Notes: a model not told the origin generated them from the sequence alone. 64,000 nt of DNA from DATGPD01 sp041398565 (GCA_041398565.1 JAWKUN010000006.1:620001-684000); one strand, 5' to 3'; numbered from the stretch's first letter, positions 1 through 9,226 are shown. Numbers and translations: made by a program.

Positions 1-2
1 AC

Positions 3-2132
3 GCCGATCCGCGCATGGCCTGGGCCGAGAACGATGGCGCCGGCCACTTCACGGTGCGCACCAACATCCCGACCGGCGTCGGTGACTTCCTGCAGGGAGT
101 GGCCGTGGCGCGCTTCGGCGGCTCCGGCAGCCCACTGCAGATCGCGCTGTCCTGGCACTACCAGGGCAACGGCGTGCAGATGCTGACGCTGCCCCAGGAC
201 CCGCGCAACCAGCAGTGGTCTTGGCAGACGATCAGCAGCACCGACCTGAAGGAGGACCTCGACGCCGGCGACATCGACGGCGACGGCGACCTCGACCTGC
301 TGCTCGGCACGCACTGGCTCGAGTGCCCGAGCTGGCAGACGCACGTGCTCGGCTACGTCGGCGACCTCACCTCGGTGGGAACGCCCGAGCCCGACCGCAA
401 CGAGCTGGTCGACATCGACCGCGATGGCGATCTCGACGCCGTGGTGGGTCTGGAGAACGGCCGCGAGATCCTGTGGTTCGAGAACCCTCGCCCCCAGCAG
501 AGCGCTACCTCGAGCTGGCCGCGCCACATCCTGGCGGTGATCGAAGGTCAGGGCTTCAGTCTGGACACGGGCGACATCGACCGCGACGGCGACGCCGACA
601 TCGTGCTCGGCGAGCACCGCGGCAGCAGCGAGAACCGAGTCATCATCCTGGAGAACAACGGGACGACGGGCAACTGGCCGCAGCAGGTGATCGACAGCCA
701 GCCCGCAGCGCAGGCCGACCATCACGACGGCACGCAGCTGCTCGACATGGACAACGACGGCGACCTCGACATCTACTCGACGGGCTGGCTGGTGCCGAAG
801 ATCTGGGTGTACGAGGCCGTCGGCGGCAGCGGCGGCACGGGCGCGGTCGGGCCGGTGTCGATCTCGCCCCCCGGCGGCGCGTTCGAGCTGAACCGGCGGG
901 TCACCCTGTCCGTCCCCACACACCCGTCGGCGACGATCCATTACACGCTCGACGGCAACGATCCGACGCAGTCCTCGCCGCAGTACAACGGCCCCCTCGA
1001 CCTCAGTTGGACGGCGCAACTGCGCGCGAGAGCCTTCCAGGCCAGCCTGCAGGCGAGCCCGGTCGCCACCGCCGACTTCGCACAGATCGCCGATCACCTG
1101 GGTCGCTGGCGTCTCGACGGCGGCGTCGGCAGCACGGTCGTCGACGACAGCGTCCAAGGCCACGACGGCCGGATCGTCGGCGCCAGTTGGGCCGCCGGCG
1201 CCGACGGTTTCAGCCTGCAGTTCGACGGCCAGAACCAGCGCGTCGAGGTCGGCAGCTTCGACGTCCAAGGATCGGCGTTGACCATCGCCTGCTGGGTGTA
1301 CGTCGACCGCTTCGACCACTTGCCGCTGCAGGACGCGCGCTTCGTGTCCAAGGCCCGCAGCACCTGGGACCAGGATCACTACTGGATGCTGAGCTCCTAC
1401 TCCGACGGCCAGCCTCGCCTGCGGTTCCGCCTGCGCACGTGGGGCAACACCACGACGCTGGTGGCCGACCGCGCGGTGCTGCCGGCGCAGACCTGGGTCC
1501 ACGTCGCCGCGACCTACGACGGCAGCACGATGCGCCTGTGGCAAAACGGCGAAGAGGTCGGCGCCGTGGCCAAGTCCGGTCCCATCGACACCGACCCCAC
1601 GGTGCCCGTCTGGTTCGGCGACAGCCCGACGCAGCCGGGGAGCCGCCCGTTCGCCGGGCGCATCGACGATGTCCGTCTCCTGGCAAGGGCCGCGTCGGTC
1701 GCCGAACTGCGCGCGTTGGCGGCGGAGCGGGCGCTCGACGGCGTCTCACCCTTCGGTGTGCCGCAGCGCACCTGCAACGGTGCCATCCGCGTCGAGGCGA
1801 ACCAGGGCAGCTCGCCGGCGAGTTCGCGCTCCGGCTTCGTCATCAGCTCGCTCGGCGCGCCGCCGAGCGCGTTCGGCGCGCTGGTGATCGGGCTGACTCC
1901 GGTCGCCACGCCGTGGTTGCTGAACGGGGCCACCATGTGGCTGCAGCCCGACCCGGCCGCCGTGCTGCCGGTGTGGTCGGGCGCCAACGGTTCGTGCCAG
2001 GTGCCGCTGTCCTTGACCGGCTTGCGGCCGCGGACGCAGGTCGTCACCCAGTTCGTCTGGACGGAGACGGCCGGCTGCGGCACGCCAGGCCGTTTCGTGG
2101 GCAGCCACGCCGCGTTGCTGCAGGGGCCCTGA
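3..2132 (+). CDS. Secreted FG-GAP/VCBS repeat and LamG-domain protein (5' partial)
   Basis: The frame is open to the left edge of the window, so the true start and any signal peptide lie outside. The first 270 or so residues hold several D-x-D-x-D-G-D loops (for example DIDGDGDLDLL and DIDRDGDADIVL), the calcium-binding signature of FG-GAP/VCBS beta-propeller repeats. Next comes a chitobiase/hexosaminidase C-terminal-like module (IHYTLDGNDPT), then a LamG/concanavalin jelly roll with the LQFDGQNQRVEV and ACWVYV strands. The last 110 residues form a further beta-rich domain with paired cysteines (CNGAIRVEA, GSCQVPL, GCGTPGR). All of this fits an exported adhesion or carbohydrate-binding protein with no catalytic domain. 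A GC-rich palindrome follows the stop, before the convergent XRE gene. Confidence 0.85.
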   Translation, partial: ADPRMAWAENDGAGHFTVRTNIPTGVGDFLQGVAVARFGGSGSPLQIALSWHYQGNGVQMLTLPQDPRNQQWSWQTISSTDLKEDLDAGDIDGDGDLDLLLGTHWLECPSWQTHVLGYVGDLTSVGTPEPDRNELVDIDRDGDLDAVVGLENGREILWFENPRPQQSATSSWPRHILAVIEGQGFSLDTGDIDRDGDADIVLGEHRGSSENRVIILENNGTTGNWPQQVIDSQPAAQADHHDGTQLLDMDNDGDLDIYSTGWLVPKIWVYEAVGGSGGTGAVGPVSISPPGGAFELNRRVTLSVPTHPSATIHYTLDGNDPTQSSPQYNGPLDLSWTAQLRARAFQASLQASPVATADFAQIADHLGRWRLDGGVGSTVVDDSVQGHDGRIVGASWAAGADGFSLQFDGQNQRVEVGSFDVQGSALTIACWVYVDRFDHLPLQDARFVSKARSTWDQDHYWMLSSYSDGQPRLRFRLRTWGNTTTLVADRAVLPAQTWVHVAATYDGSTMRLWQNGEEVGAVAKSGPIDTDPTVPVWFGDSPTQPGSRPFAGRIDDVRLLARAASVAELRALAAERALDGVSPFGVPQRTCNGAIRVEANQGSSPASSRSGFVISSLGAPPSAFGALVIGLTPVATPWLLNGATMWLQPDPAAVLPVWSGANGSCQVPLSLTGLRPRTQVVTQFVWTETAGCGTPGRFVGSHAALLQGP

Positions 2133-2134
2133 CG

Positions 2135-2150
2135 CGCCGCCCGGGCGCCG
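2135..2150. terminator. GC-rich palindrome between convergent genes
   Basis: The 24 bp between the stop codons of the FG-GAP gene and the XRE gene contain GCGCC-GCCCG-GGCGC, with GCCCGGGC itself palindromic. There is no T-tract. It is a plausible bidirectional transcription end, based only on position and symmetry. Confidence 0.35.
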
Positions 2151-2156
2151 CGACCT

Positions 2157-2723
2157 TCACTCGCTCGACCCGAGCACGCCGCGCATCCAGCGCTCCCACA
2201 GGTTGGGATTGAGCCGGCGCACGTGCTTGTCGACGGTCTTGACCCGCCGCAGCACCTCGTCGTGGTCCATGATGCAGGCGCCTTCGGGAATCGAGGTCCA
2301 CACCGCGCCGAAGGCGAGGTCCCGGTCGACCAGGTCGTCGAGCTCGGTCGCGCTCTTGGCCTTCTCGAAGTCCTCGAGCAACCGCAGGTCGACCAACGCC
2401 TGGCCGACGGGCAATGCCTGGCGGTAGGAGCTGAGCCCGCACAGCCAGTCGGCCCCCACACTGAAGTGCTCGGCGAGTTCGGCGATCTCGGCGGCGGATG
2501 GGATGGTCGTGTTCTCCGGGTCTTCCCACCGCGACACCGCGGCCTGGGTGACGCCGATGATGTCGGCAACCTCGCCCTGGGTCAGGCCACGCTCCAGACG
2601 GATCGTCTGCAGGCGGCGGGCGCACTCCGCAACGCGGCCCTGCAGCAACTCGGGCGGACGACGATTCCGGGACGCTTTCTTGGCCACGCGAGACGAGGAG
2701 CAGTGAGCCGCCCAATATGCCAT
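2157..2723 (-). CDS. XRE-family helix-turn-helix transcriptional regulator
   Basis: The 188-residue protein has a Cro/C1-type helix-turn-helix at about residues 33-95: LTQGEVADIIGVTQAAVSRW is the classic turn and recognition helix. The C-terminal 90 residues are acidic and helical and match no domain I recognise. The annotated start gives an unusual first dozen residues; a GTG at 2687 (VAKKASRNRR) is an equally good start and would leave a basic N-terminus before the DNA-binding domain. No toxin, protease or phage gene adjoins it, so its target is unknown. It converges on the FG-GAP gene and lies downstream of rlmN on the same strand with a 143-bp gap. Confidence 0.8.
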   Translation of the reverse strand: MAYWAAHCSSSRVAKKASRNRRPPELLQGRVAECARRLQTIRLERGLTQGEVADIIGVTQAAVSRWEDPENTTIPSAAEIAELAEHFSVGADWLCGLSSYRQALPVGQALVDLRLLEDFEKAKSATELDDLVDRDLAFGAVWTSIPEGACIMDHDEVLRRVKTVDKHVRRLNPNLWERWMRGVLGSSE

Positions 2724-2866
2724 TCAGACTCGATCATGTCGATCCGGGGAGGGTGTGTCCCTCGGCGCGCAGCCGCCTTGCCAGCGGGACTTGGCAGCGG
2801 GACGCGGCATCCGCAGCGCGATGTGCGGCTGACGCGAGGTGCCGCGCGGACCGGTGAGGACGAGAG

Positions 2867-3865
2867 TCAAACGTCGGCGGCGACGCGTCGGCGAAGCTGG
2901 CCGCAGGCGGCATCGACGTCCGCCCCGGCCGAGATGCGCATGGTCGCCAGCAGGCCGTGCCGCTTGGTGCGGCGCACGATCTCGACCACGCGCTCGCGCT
3001 CCGGTGCCGCGAAGCCCGAGCCGTCGACCTGGTTCCACACGATGAAATTGACGTAGCCGTACACCCCGCGCACCAGGGCCGCGAGCGCGTCCACGTCCGC
3101 GTCCCGGTCGTTGACGCCAGCGAGGAGGGTCCACTCGATCTGGACCGGGTTGCCGATGCGCCGGGCGTAGTCGTCAGCACCGGCGATCAGTTCGGCAAGT
3201 GGCTCGTCGTAGGCGTGCGGCATCAGGCGTCGTCGCGTGACCGCGTCGGCCGAGTGCAGGGACAAGGCCAGCGCCGGCTTGACCTCGGCCTCCAACATGC
3301 GGGCGAACGCGCGCCGCGAGCCGACCGTCGACAGGGTCTGTCGCCGGTAGCCGATGAGACCGTCGTGGCGGAAGCGGGCCGCCGCAGCCAGCACGTTGTC
3401 GAGGTTGTGGGTGGGCTCACCCATGCCCATGAACACCACGCGGTCGATGCGCATCTGCCGGCGCGCGTGAACCAGCTGCTCGACGATCTCGACCACGTCG
3501 AGGTTGCGCACGAGGCCGTCGCGACCGCTGGCGCAGAACGCGCAGCGCACGGCGCAGCCGACCTGCGTCGAGATGCACGCCGCACCGACCGGCATCGCCA
3601 CCGTCTCGATCAGGTCGCCCTTGCCGGCCGACAGTACCAGTCGCACCGACCCGTCGGCGGACACCACCCGTTCCGCGATCCCGGTGTGCAGCCCCTCGGC
3701 TTCGAAGGCGGCCAGCACCGCCAGGTCGGCCTTCGACAACGCCAGCCCGCGGGCGGCGAAGCGGGCAGCATCGATCGGCTCGCCCCCGAGCAGCAGCCGG
3801 CGCGCGATCAGCGCCTTGCCGGGTGCCAGGCCATCGAGGCTCGGGAACGGGATCGTCGGCATCAT
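2867..3865 (-). CDS. rlmN: Dual-specificity 23S rRNA/tRNA adenine-C2 methyltransferase RlmN
   Basis: A radical SAM methyltransferase expected to methylate A2503 of 23S rRNA and A37 of some tRNAs. The 4Fe-4S ligands are in CAVRCAFC (C104, C108, C111) just after the family motif STQVGC. GMGEPTHNLDNV, SLHSAD and the LMP motif follow. The mechanistic C-terminal cysteine is present in DAACGQL (about C321). At 332 residues it is slightly short, because the N-terminal accessory domain is compact. RlmN and Cfr are related; the housekeeping RlmN is more likely here because the gene sits among metabolic genes with no resistance context. It starts 13 bp after the stop of the biotin carrier gene, so co-transcription with the carboxylase subunits is likely. 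Confidence 0.9.
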   Translation of the reverse strand: MMPTIPFPSLDGLAPGKALIARRLLLGGEPIDAARFAARGLALSKADLAVLAAFEAEGLHTGIAERVVSADGSVRLVLSAGKGDLIETVAMPVGAACISTQVGCAVRCAFCASGRDGLVRNLDVVEIVEQLVHARRQMRIDRVVFMGMGEPTHNLDNVLAAAARFRHDGLIGYRRQTLSTVGSRRAFARMLEAEVKPALALSLHSADAVTRRRLMPHAYDEPLAELIAGADDYARRIGNPVQIEWTLLAGVNDRDADVDALAALVRGVYGYVNFIVWNQVDGSGFAAPERERVVEIVRRTKRHGLLATMRISAGADVDAACGQLRRRVAADV

Positions 3866-3877
3866 GGTCGGGCCCTC

Positions 3878-4378
3878 TCACTCCCGCGGCGTCGGCTCGA
3901 CGCGCACCAGGACCTGCCCCTGGTCGACGAGGTCTCCAGCCTGGCAGCGCACCTCGCGCACGACCCCGGCCACCCCGGCCACCAGCTTGTGCTCCATCTT
4001 CATGGCGCTCAGCACGGCAACGTGCTGCTCGGCGGCGACCGCGTCTCCGACCGCCACCATCACGTCGAGCACGGTCCCGGTCATCGGCGCTTCGACGACG
4101 CCGCTGCCGGCGGCCGCGGCCGCACCCCGGCCGCGCGCGATCTCCAGCTCGTAGGTGGTACCGGCAAGACGCACCTGCAGCCGCTGGCCACGCGTCGCCA
4201 AGAAAGCGTCGCACGCGACGCCGTCGACCACCAAGCGCACACCGCCGCCAGGCAGCGCCTGGTATTCGACGTCGTACGCCTGCGTTCCGACACGCGCGCG
4301 GGCACGGCGTTCGGCGTCGAGGCTGACGCTCACGTCGACCGGCTCACCATCGCGCACGAACGTCTTCTTCAGCGTCAT
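3878..4378 (-). CDS. Biotin carboxyl carrier protein of an acyl-CoA carboxylase
   Basis: A 166-residue protein with a C-terminal biotinyl/lipoyl domain. The biotin-acceptor motif AMKMEH puts the biotinylated lysine at K127, and a second hairpin (GDLVDQGQVLVRVE) closes the domain. The first 80 residues resemble the BT-like segment found in alpha subunits of propionyl- or methylcrotonyl-CoA carboxylase rather than E. coli AccB. The start overlaps the stop of the biotin carboxylase gene as ATGA, which indicates translational coupling and supports this start over upstream codons. Together the two genes look like an alpha chain split in two. The carboxyltransferase (beta) subunit is not in the window, so the acyl-CoA substrate cannot be assigned. 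Confidence 0.85.
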   Translation of the reverse strand: MTLKKTFVRDGEPVDVSVSLDAERRARARVGTQAYDVEYQALPGGGVRLVVDGVACDAFLATRGQRLQVRLAGTTYELEIARGRGAAAAAGSGVVEAPMTGTVLDVMVAVGDAVAAEQHVAVLSAMKMEHKLVAGVAGVVREVRCQAGDLVDQGQVLVRVEPTPRE

Positions 4379-5898
4379 CGAGCAGCCTCCCACAGGCGCA
4401 GCCCTTCGACGCTCTGCCACAACGCCGTCGTACTCGCCGGCCGTGACCCGCCGGCGCCTGGCGCGGCGGCGACACCGAGCGGTGCCAGCAGCGCCGCCAC
4501 CAGCGCCAGATCGGGCGGCGCATCCGCCGGCCCGGCAGCCAGCTCCGGCTTGCGGTCGAGGAAGTCGATGCGCAGGTCGCCGGCGCGGAAGCCCTCGTCG
4601 TCGACGACCCGGCGCAAGAAGTCGACGTTGGTCTCGATGCCCAGATAGACGCTGTCGCGCAGCGCCTGCGCCATGCGCGCGCAAGCCTCCGCCCGGGTCG
4701 GCGCGTGCACGATGAGCTTGGCGAGCATCGGGTCGTAGAACACGGTCACCTCGTCGCCGGTGCGCACGCCGGAATCGACGCGCACACCCGGGCCGCTCGC
4801 CTCGCGCACCAGCTGCAGGCGGCCGGCGGCCGGGAGGTAGCCGTTGGCCGGTGCTTCGGCGTAGATGCGGACCTCGATCGCGTGCCCGCGAGGCTCGAGA
4901 TCGCGTCCTCCCAGCAGGTCGCGCAGGCGACCGCCCGCGGCGCAGTGCACTTGCAGGTGCACGAGGTCGACCCCGGTGACCAGCTCGGTGACCGGGTGCT
5001 CGACCTGCAGGCGGGTGTTGACCTCGAGGAAGTAGAAGTCCAGGTTGTCGTCGACCAGGAACTCGACCGTGCCGGCGTTGCGGTAGCCGACCCGTCTGGC
5101 CAGCGCCGTCGCGGCCTCTCCCATGCGCTGCCGCAGGCTCGCGTCGACCACCGGCGAAGGCGCTTCCTCGATCACCTTCTGGTGGCGCCGCTGCACCGAG
5201 CACTCGCGCTCGTGCAACGACACGACGTCGCCGTGGTCGTCGGCGATCACCTGGATCTCGACGTGCCGGGCCGGATGCACGAACCGCTCGAGCAGAACCC
5301 GGTCGTCGCCGAAAGCAGCCTTGGCCTCGCGCCGCGCCGTGGCCAGGGCGCCGGCGAAGTCCTCCTTGCTGCGGACCGACCGCATGCCCTTGCCGCCGCC
5401 GCCGGCCACCGCCTTGATCAGGAGCGGGAAGCCGACCGCATCGGCCTCCCGCGCGAGCATGGCGTCATCGCCCTGGTCGCGGTTGGAGCCGGGCACGACC
5501 GGAACACCGGCAGCGACCGCGGCGTCCTTGGCCGTGCCCTTGCTGCCGAGGATCTCCATCGCCTCGGGGGTCGGCCCGATGAAGGTCAGGCCGGCGTCGC
5601 GCACGGCGCGCGCGAAGGCCGGGTTCTCCGACAAGAAGCCGTAGCCCGGGTGGATCGCATCGGCCGACGCACGCTTGGCCGCGTCGATCACCTTGTCGAT
5701 GTCCAGGTAGGACTCGAGCGCGGTCTGTCCGCCGATGGCGATCATGCGCGGAAAGGCCAGCGTGTGCGTCGCCGTGCGGTCGGGATCGGAGCAGATGCCG
5801 ACCGGCTCGATGCCGAGCTCGCGCAAGCCGCGCGCGATGCGGACGGCGATCTCGCCGCGGTTGGCCACGAGCACACGGCGGAAGGGCGGAGGCGACAT
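4375..5898 (-). CDS. Biotin carboxylase subunit of an acyl-CoA/acetyl-CoA carboxylase
   Basis: An ATP-grasp enzyme that carboxylates protein-bound biotin with bicarbonate and ATP. The N-terminal lobe begins RRVLVANRGEIAVRI and contains GYGFLSEN. The glycine-rich ATP loop is KAVAGGGGKGMR, followed by HVEIQVIADDHGDVVSLHERECSVQRRHQK and the metal-binding FLEVNTRLQVEHPVTE. All hallmark residues of the AccC fold are present. It has 507 residues against about 450 for AccC; the extra C-terminal stretch (about residues 445-507) is where alpha chains of propionyl- or methylcrotonyl-CoA carboxylases continue. The ATGA overlap with the biotin carrier gene shows the two are made together. An enoyl-CoA hydratase of the leucine pathway lies 35 kb away, too far to assign the pathway. 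Confidence 0.92.
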   Translation of the reverse strand: MSPPPFRRVLVANRGEIAVRIARGLRELGIEPVGICSDPDRTATHTLAFPRMIAIGGQTALESYLDIDKVIDAAKRASADAIHPGYGFLSENPAFARAVRDAGLTFIGPTPEAMEILGSKGTAKDAAVAAGVPVVPGSNRDQGDDAMLAREADAVGFPLLIKAVAGGGGKGMRSVRSKEDFAGALATARREAKAAFGDDRVLLERFVHPARHVEIQVIADDHGDVVSLHERECSVQRRHQKVIEEAPSPVVDASLRQRMGEAATALARRVGYRNAGTVEFLVDDNLDFYFLEVNTRLQVEHPVTELVTGVDLVHLQVHCAAGGRLRDLLGGRDLEPRGHAIEVRIYAEAPANGYLPAAGRLQLVREASGPGVRVDSGVRTGDEVTVFYDPMLAKLIVHAPTRAEACARMAQALRDSVYLGIETNVDFLRRVVDDEGFRAGDLRIDFLDRKPELAAGPADAPPDLALVAALLAPLGVAAAPGAGGSRPASTTALWQSVEGLRLWEAAR

Positions 5899-6099
5899 GG
5901 GCTACAAGTGCTGCGATCTTCGCGGGGCCGCGATGGGACAGTCGTGCCAGGTCAGCGTGGGCGCCGCGCCCGAGAACCGTAGCCGCGTCCCGCCGCATCG
6001 CCACCGTCTGGCCCCACCATCTCCTTCGGACCGCGCCAGGCCGAGCCGGGCAGCTGCCAGCGGACCACCCAAGGCAGGCACGAGCCGTCGCGCGCTGGG

Positions 6100-7548
6100 T
6101 CATGCGGAAGCGGCCGGCGCGCCGGCCTCCGACCCTTCACCGCGCGGCACCACCGGCCCGCTGCGCACGAGGGCTGCGGCCCCCATCGCCACCACCACCG
6201 TCTGCACCAGCAGGGTCGCCGGGTACATGAAACGGTAGTCCGGCATGGTCGTCGCCAGGAGGAAGCCGGCGTGGTAGGCCACCGCCAGGGCCGCCACCGC
6301 TCCGAGACCACGCCACGTGGCGCGGCGGCGCCGGCACCGGGCAGCAACCCACAAGCCGAGCGCGATCAGCACCCAGACACCGTGGACGCGCCCCAGCCAC
6401 CGCGTCGTCTTCTTGTGCGCCACGAGGTACTCGCCGAAGTCGACGAGCATCTTCCGCGCCGCGAGCCAGCCCTCGGGCCGTAGGCCGAGTTCCTCCGACC
6501 ACAGACCCGGTTCGAACCAGTAGTAGGTCCGCCTCGCCGTGAAGCCGAGCTGCGGCCAGAAGGTCCGCCACTTCACCACGGCCATGGCCCATGGAAAGCA
6601 GCGCCACGCGCGCCACCACTCCCGCCGCAGCGGGTCACGTTCGAGCAACCCGCGCTCGATGATGGTCGGCTGGGTGAACAGCAGCGGCCCGACCGAACCC
6701 CACTCGTAGCGCGTGTCCACCAGATCGGGGTGCACGTGCGCCGAGGTGTGGGTCAGCTGCGCGCGGTACTGCGGGTACGCGTGCCACAGGCCGACGAGAT
6801 CGAGCGCCAGCACCTGCGCCGCTGGGTCGCCCTCGGTGGCGCCGGCGGCGCGCTCGACCGCCGCTGGCGCCAGGCCCGCGAGCCCGACGACAGAGGCTGC
6901 GACCAGCCCACGCCAACTTCTGCCTGCCCCCCGACCCCACCAAGGCGCGCTCCACCAGAGCATCGGCGCCAACGGCACCAGCAAGACCGCCGCGTTGTGG
7001 CGCACGCACGGTGTGACGACCACCACGAAGGCGAAGGCGACGAACGTGCTCGGCCGCGACGTCCCGTGGTCGCGCCGTCGACGCACGCACTGCAAGAAGA
7101 GCGCTGCCAGCCAGAGCATGGCGATCGCGGTCCACACGTCCTTCCAGAAGGTCACGGCGTAGAACAGACTCGGCGACAGGAGAGGCGAGAGGACCGCAAG
7201 CCCCGCGAGCGCGGCAATCCGACCGTCGCCACGCCTCGGCTGCCCGGAGCGCCGCACGTCGAGCACCCGCCGCGAAAGCGTCAGGACTCCGCCGATCAGG
7301 GCGAACGCCTGCATCCACACCAGCCAGCCCAGGCCGAGGCCCAGGCGCAGGAAGCCCGCCAACACGAGCCCCATGAGAGGTGGATGCCAGTTGTTGAATC
7401 GACCGTGCAGCGCCTGCGAGTACTGGTCGATCGAGTCCGACGACAGGATGCCGGGTCGGAACACGATCCAGTCCGCTGTCGCGAGAGCCACGGCCAGCGG
7501 GCAAGTGCCGAGGCCCGCGGGCCAGCGATCGCGACGAGACGAGGTCAT
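6100..7548 (-). CDS. Polytopic membrane protein, possible DUF6020/GT39-like family
   Basis: A 482-residue protein with about ten hydrophobic segments and short basic loops. The first extracytoplasmic loop carries SSDSIDQYSQALHGRFNNWHPP, resembling the catalytic loop of multispanning GT-C-like glycosyltransferases: an acidic patch after the first helix, then N-x-HPP before the second. Other recognisable pieces are FYAVTFWKDVWTA and the C-terminal TMPDYRFMYPATLL. I therefore suggest a lipid-linked-sugar-dependent transferase or a DUF6020-type protein, without firm assignment. The chosen start (MTSSRRDRW) places a basic N-terminus before the first helix; an upstream in-frame start at 7671 would add an implausible Arg/Cys-rich extension. 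It is transcribed alone and away from the exchanger gene. Confidence 0.7.
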   Translation of the reverse strand: MTSSRRDRWPAGLGTCPLAVALATADWIVFRPGILSSDSIDQYSQALHGRFNNWHPPLMGLVLAGFLRLGLGLGWLVWMQAFALIGGVLTLSRRVLDVRRSGQPRRGDGRIAALAGLAVLSPLLSPSLFYAVTFWKDVWTAIAMLWLAALFLQCVRRRRDHGTSRPSTFVAFAFVVVVTPCVRHNAAVLLVPLAPMLWWSAPWWGRGAGRSWRGLVAASVVGLAGLAPAAVERAAGATEGDPAAQVLALDLVGLWHAYPQYRAQLTHTSAHVHPDLVDTRYEWGSVGPLLFTQPTIIERGLLERDPLRREWWRAWRCFPWAMAVVKWRTFWPQLGFTARRTYYWFEPGLWSEELGLRPEGWLAARKMLVDFGEYLVAHKKTTRWLGRVHGVWVLIALGLWVAARCRRRRATWRGLGAVAALAVAYHAGFLLATTMPDYRFMYPATLLVQTVVVAMGAAALVRSGPVVPRGEGSEAGAPAASA

Positions 7549-7875
7549 GGGCGAAGGTCGGCGTCCGCCACGACAGCCCCTGGCTCGGCAGCGGGTTCTT
7601 CGTCCGGCGGCAGCCTGGCGGATTGCAGGGATCGCGCACATTCTGCCCCGGCGTCCGGCGAACGCGACCACGCTCGGCGACGGGCGAGACGACCGGCGGA
7701 TCCAGCGTTCTGCGGTGCAGTCGCGGCTACCCCTGTCGCCCGCCCTTCCAGCGTTCAGCGCTCGAGCCTGGCCCCATCCGCTTCGAGGCCGGCGCGATGG
7801 CGGCCACCTCCGTCGCCCGCCATCGCCGAACTTGGTTGCGGCGCCGCAGCCGGCCGCTAGCGTCGACCGACTCGC
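7549..7875. other. Divergent intergenic region, nothing recognised
   Basis: These 327 bp separate the start of the membrane protein (minus strand) from the start of the exchanger (plus strand), so promoters for both should lie here. I see no convincing -35/-10 pair, RNA gene or conserved small reading frame. A short GC palindrome (GCGGCGCCGC) lies close to the exchanger start. Confidence 0.5.
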
Positions 7876-8964
7876 ATGTCGCTCGCCAACATCAGCTGGC
7901 TCGTCCTGGGTCTGATCGTCTTGACGATCGGTGCCGAGGCCCTCGTCCGCGGCGCGTCGCGCCTCGCCGCCGCTGCCAGGATCTCACCGCTCGTCATCGG
8001 GCTCACCGTCGTGTCTCTCGGCACGTCGGCGCCGGAACTGGCGGTGAGCATACGTTCGGCACTGAACGGCCAGGCCGACATCGCCCTGGGCAACGTGGTG
8101 GGCAGCAACATCCTGAACGTCCTGCTCATCCTCGGCCTCGCGGCCACGATCACCCCGCTCGTGGTCTCGGTGCAGCTCGTGCGCCTCGACGCACCGTTGA
8201 TGGTGGCGATCTCCTGCTCGCTGCTGTGGTTCGCCTGGGATGGACGCATCTCGCGTACCGAAGGTGCCTGTCTCGCCCTCGGCCTGGTCGCCTACGTGCT
8301 GTTCACCGTCCACGTCGGCCGACGCGAGGCCAAGCGCAAGGAGGCCGCCGACTTCGAGCGCGAGTACGGCGAGGCCTCGACCGCGCCGCGCAAGCCCCTG
8401 CTCGACCTGCTGCTCGTCGGATCCGGCCTGGCTGCGCTCGTGCTCGGCGCCGACTGGTTCGTGGGTGCCGCGGTGGCCATCGCCACGAGCTTCGGCCTCA
8501 GCGAGCTGATCATCGGCCTCACCATCGTCGCCTTCGGCACGTCACTGCCCGAGGTGGCGACGTCGGTGGTGGCCAGCCTCAAGGGCGAGCGCGACATCGC
8601 CGTGGGCAACGTCGTCGGCAGCAACGTCTTCAACATCCTCGGTGTCCTCGGCATCACGGCCTTCACCAGTGCTTCCGGCGTGGCCGTGCCCCAGGCAGCG
8701 CTCAGCTTCGACCTGCCGGTGATGATCGCGGTCGCCTTCGCCTGCCTGCCGATCTTCTTCACCGGCCACGAAATCGCGCGCTGGGAAGGAATCGTGTTCC
8801 TCGGCTACTACGTCGCCTACACCACCTATCTCGTCTTGGCCGCCACGAAGCACGACGGGCTCGAGTCGTTCAGCCATGTCATGGCGTGGTACGTGCTGCC
8901 CTTGACCGGACTGACCCTCGCCGTCACGACGTTCCGCGCCGTGCGCGCAGGACGACTCACCTGA
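7876..8964 (+). CDS. Calcium/sodium antiporter of the CaCA superfamily (YrbG-like)
   Basis: A 362-residue inner-membrane exchanger with about ten transmembrane segments in two inverted halves. Both alpha repeats with the ion-coordinating motif are intact: SLGTSAPELAVSI followed by ALGNVVGSNILN in the first half, and AFGTSLPEVATSV followed by AVGNVVGSNVFN in the second. These acidic and asparagine residues bind Ca2+/Na+ in characterised family members. The central cytoplasmic loop is short and highly charged (GRREAKRKEAADFEREYGEA) and lacks the regulatory domains of eukaryotic exchangers. The length is typical for bacterial YrbG-type proteins. It appears monocistronic: a near-perfect hairpin follows the stop. 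Confidence 0.92.
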   Translation: MSLANISWLVLGLIVLTIGAEALVRGASRLAAAARISPLVIGLTVVSLGTSAPELAVSIRSALNGQADIALGNVVGSNILNVLLILGLAATITPLVVSVQLVRLDAPLMVAISCSLLWFAWDGRISRTEGACLALGLVAYVLFTVHVGRREAKRKEAADFEREYGEASTAPRKPLLDLLLVGSGLAALVLGADWFVGAAVAIATSFGLSELIIGLTIVAFGTSLPEVATSVVASLKGERDIAVGNVVGSNVFNILGVLGITAFTSASGVAVPQAALSFDLPVMIAVAFACLPIFFTGHEIARWEGIVFLGYYVAYTTYLVLAATKHDGLESFSHVMAWYVLPLTGLTLAVTTFRAVRAGRLT

Positions 8965-8966
8965 TG

Positions 8967-8995
8967 GGCTCGGGCCGGCGGCGCCGGCCCGAGCC
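8967..8995 (+). terminator. Strong hairpin after the exchanger gene
   Basis: Two base pairs after the stop codon a perfect inverted repeat begins: GGCTCGGGCCGGCG, one G, then CGCCGGCCCGAGCC, a 14-bp stem (13 with a realistic 3-nt loop). There is no U-tract, so it is an intrinsic terminator only by the GC-hairpin criterion; it could equally protect the mRNA 3' end. Confidence 0.6.
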
Positions 8996-9226
8996 TGGCG
9001 CCGACGAAGTCTCGGCGTCCGTCCGCCCGTGCCCGGCCGCCGAAGCGGCCGGAACGCGCGCGTCGCCCGCCGCACCGCGGCTCCCCGCTCTCGATCCGCG
9101 ACAGGAACCGGCCTTCGACGCAGACCCTCCCCGGGCTCGGGCTAAGCTTCTCCGCCCCGCCGCTGCCACGCGCTGGAGTCCCCGGCCACCGGACGGCGCC
9201 CCCCGATCGTTGTCCGCACCGCCTCC

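Noticed and set aside
2223..3056. A 277-codon plus-strand frame across the XRE and rlmN genes
   Set aside because: It is antisense to two genes with clear motifs and encodes His/Arg-rich low-complexity sequence.
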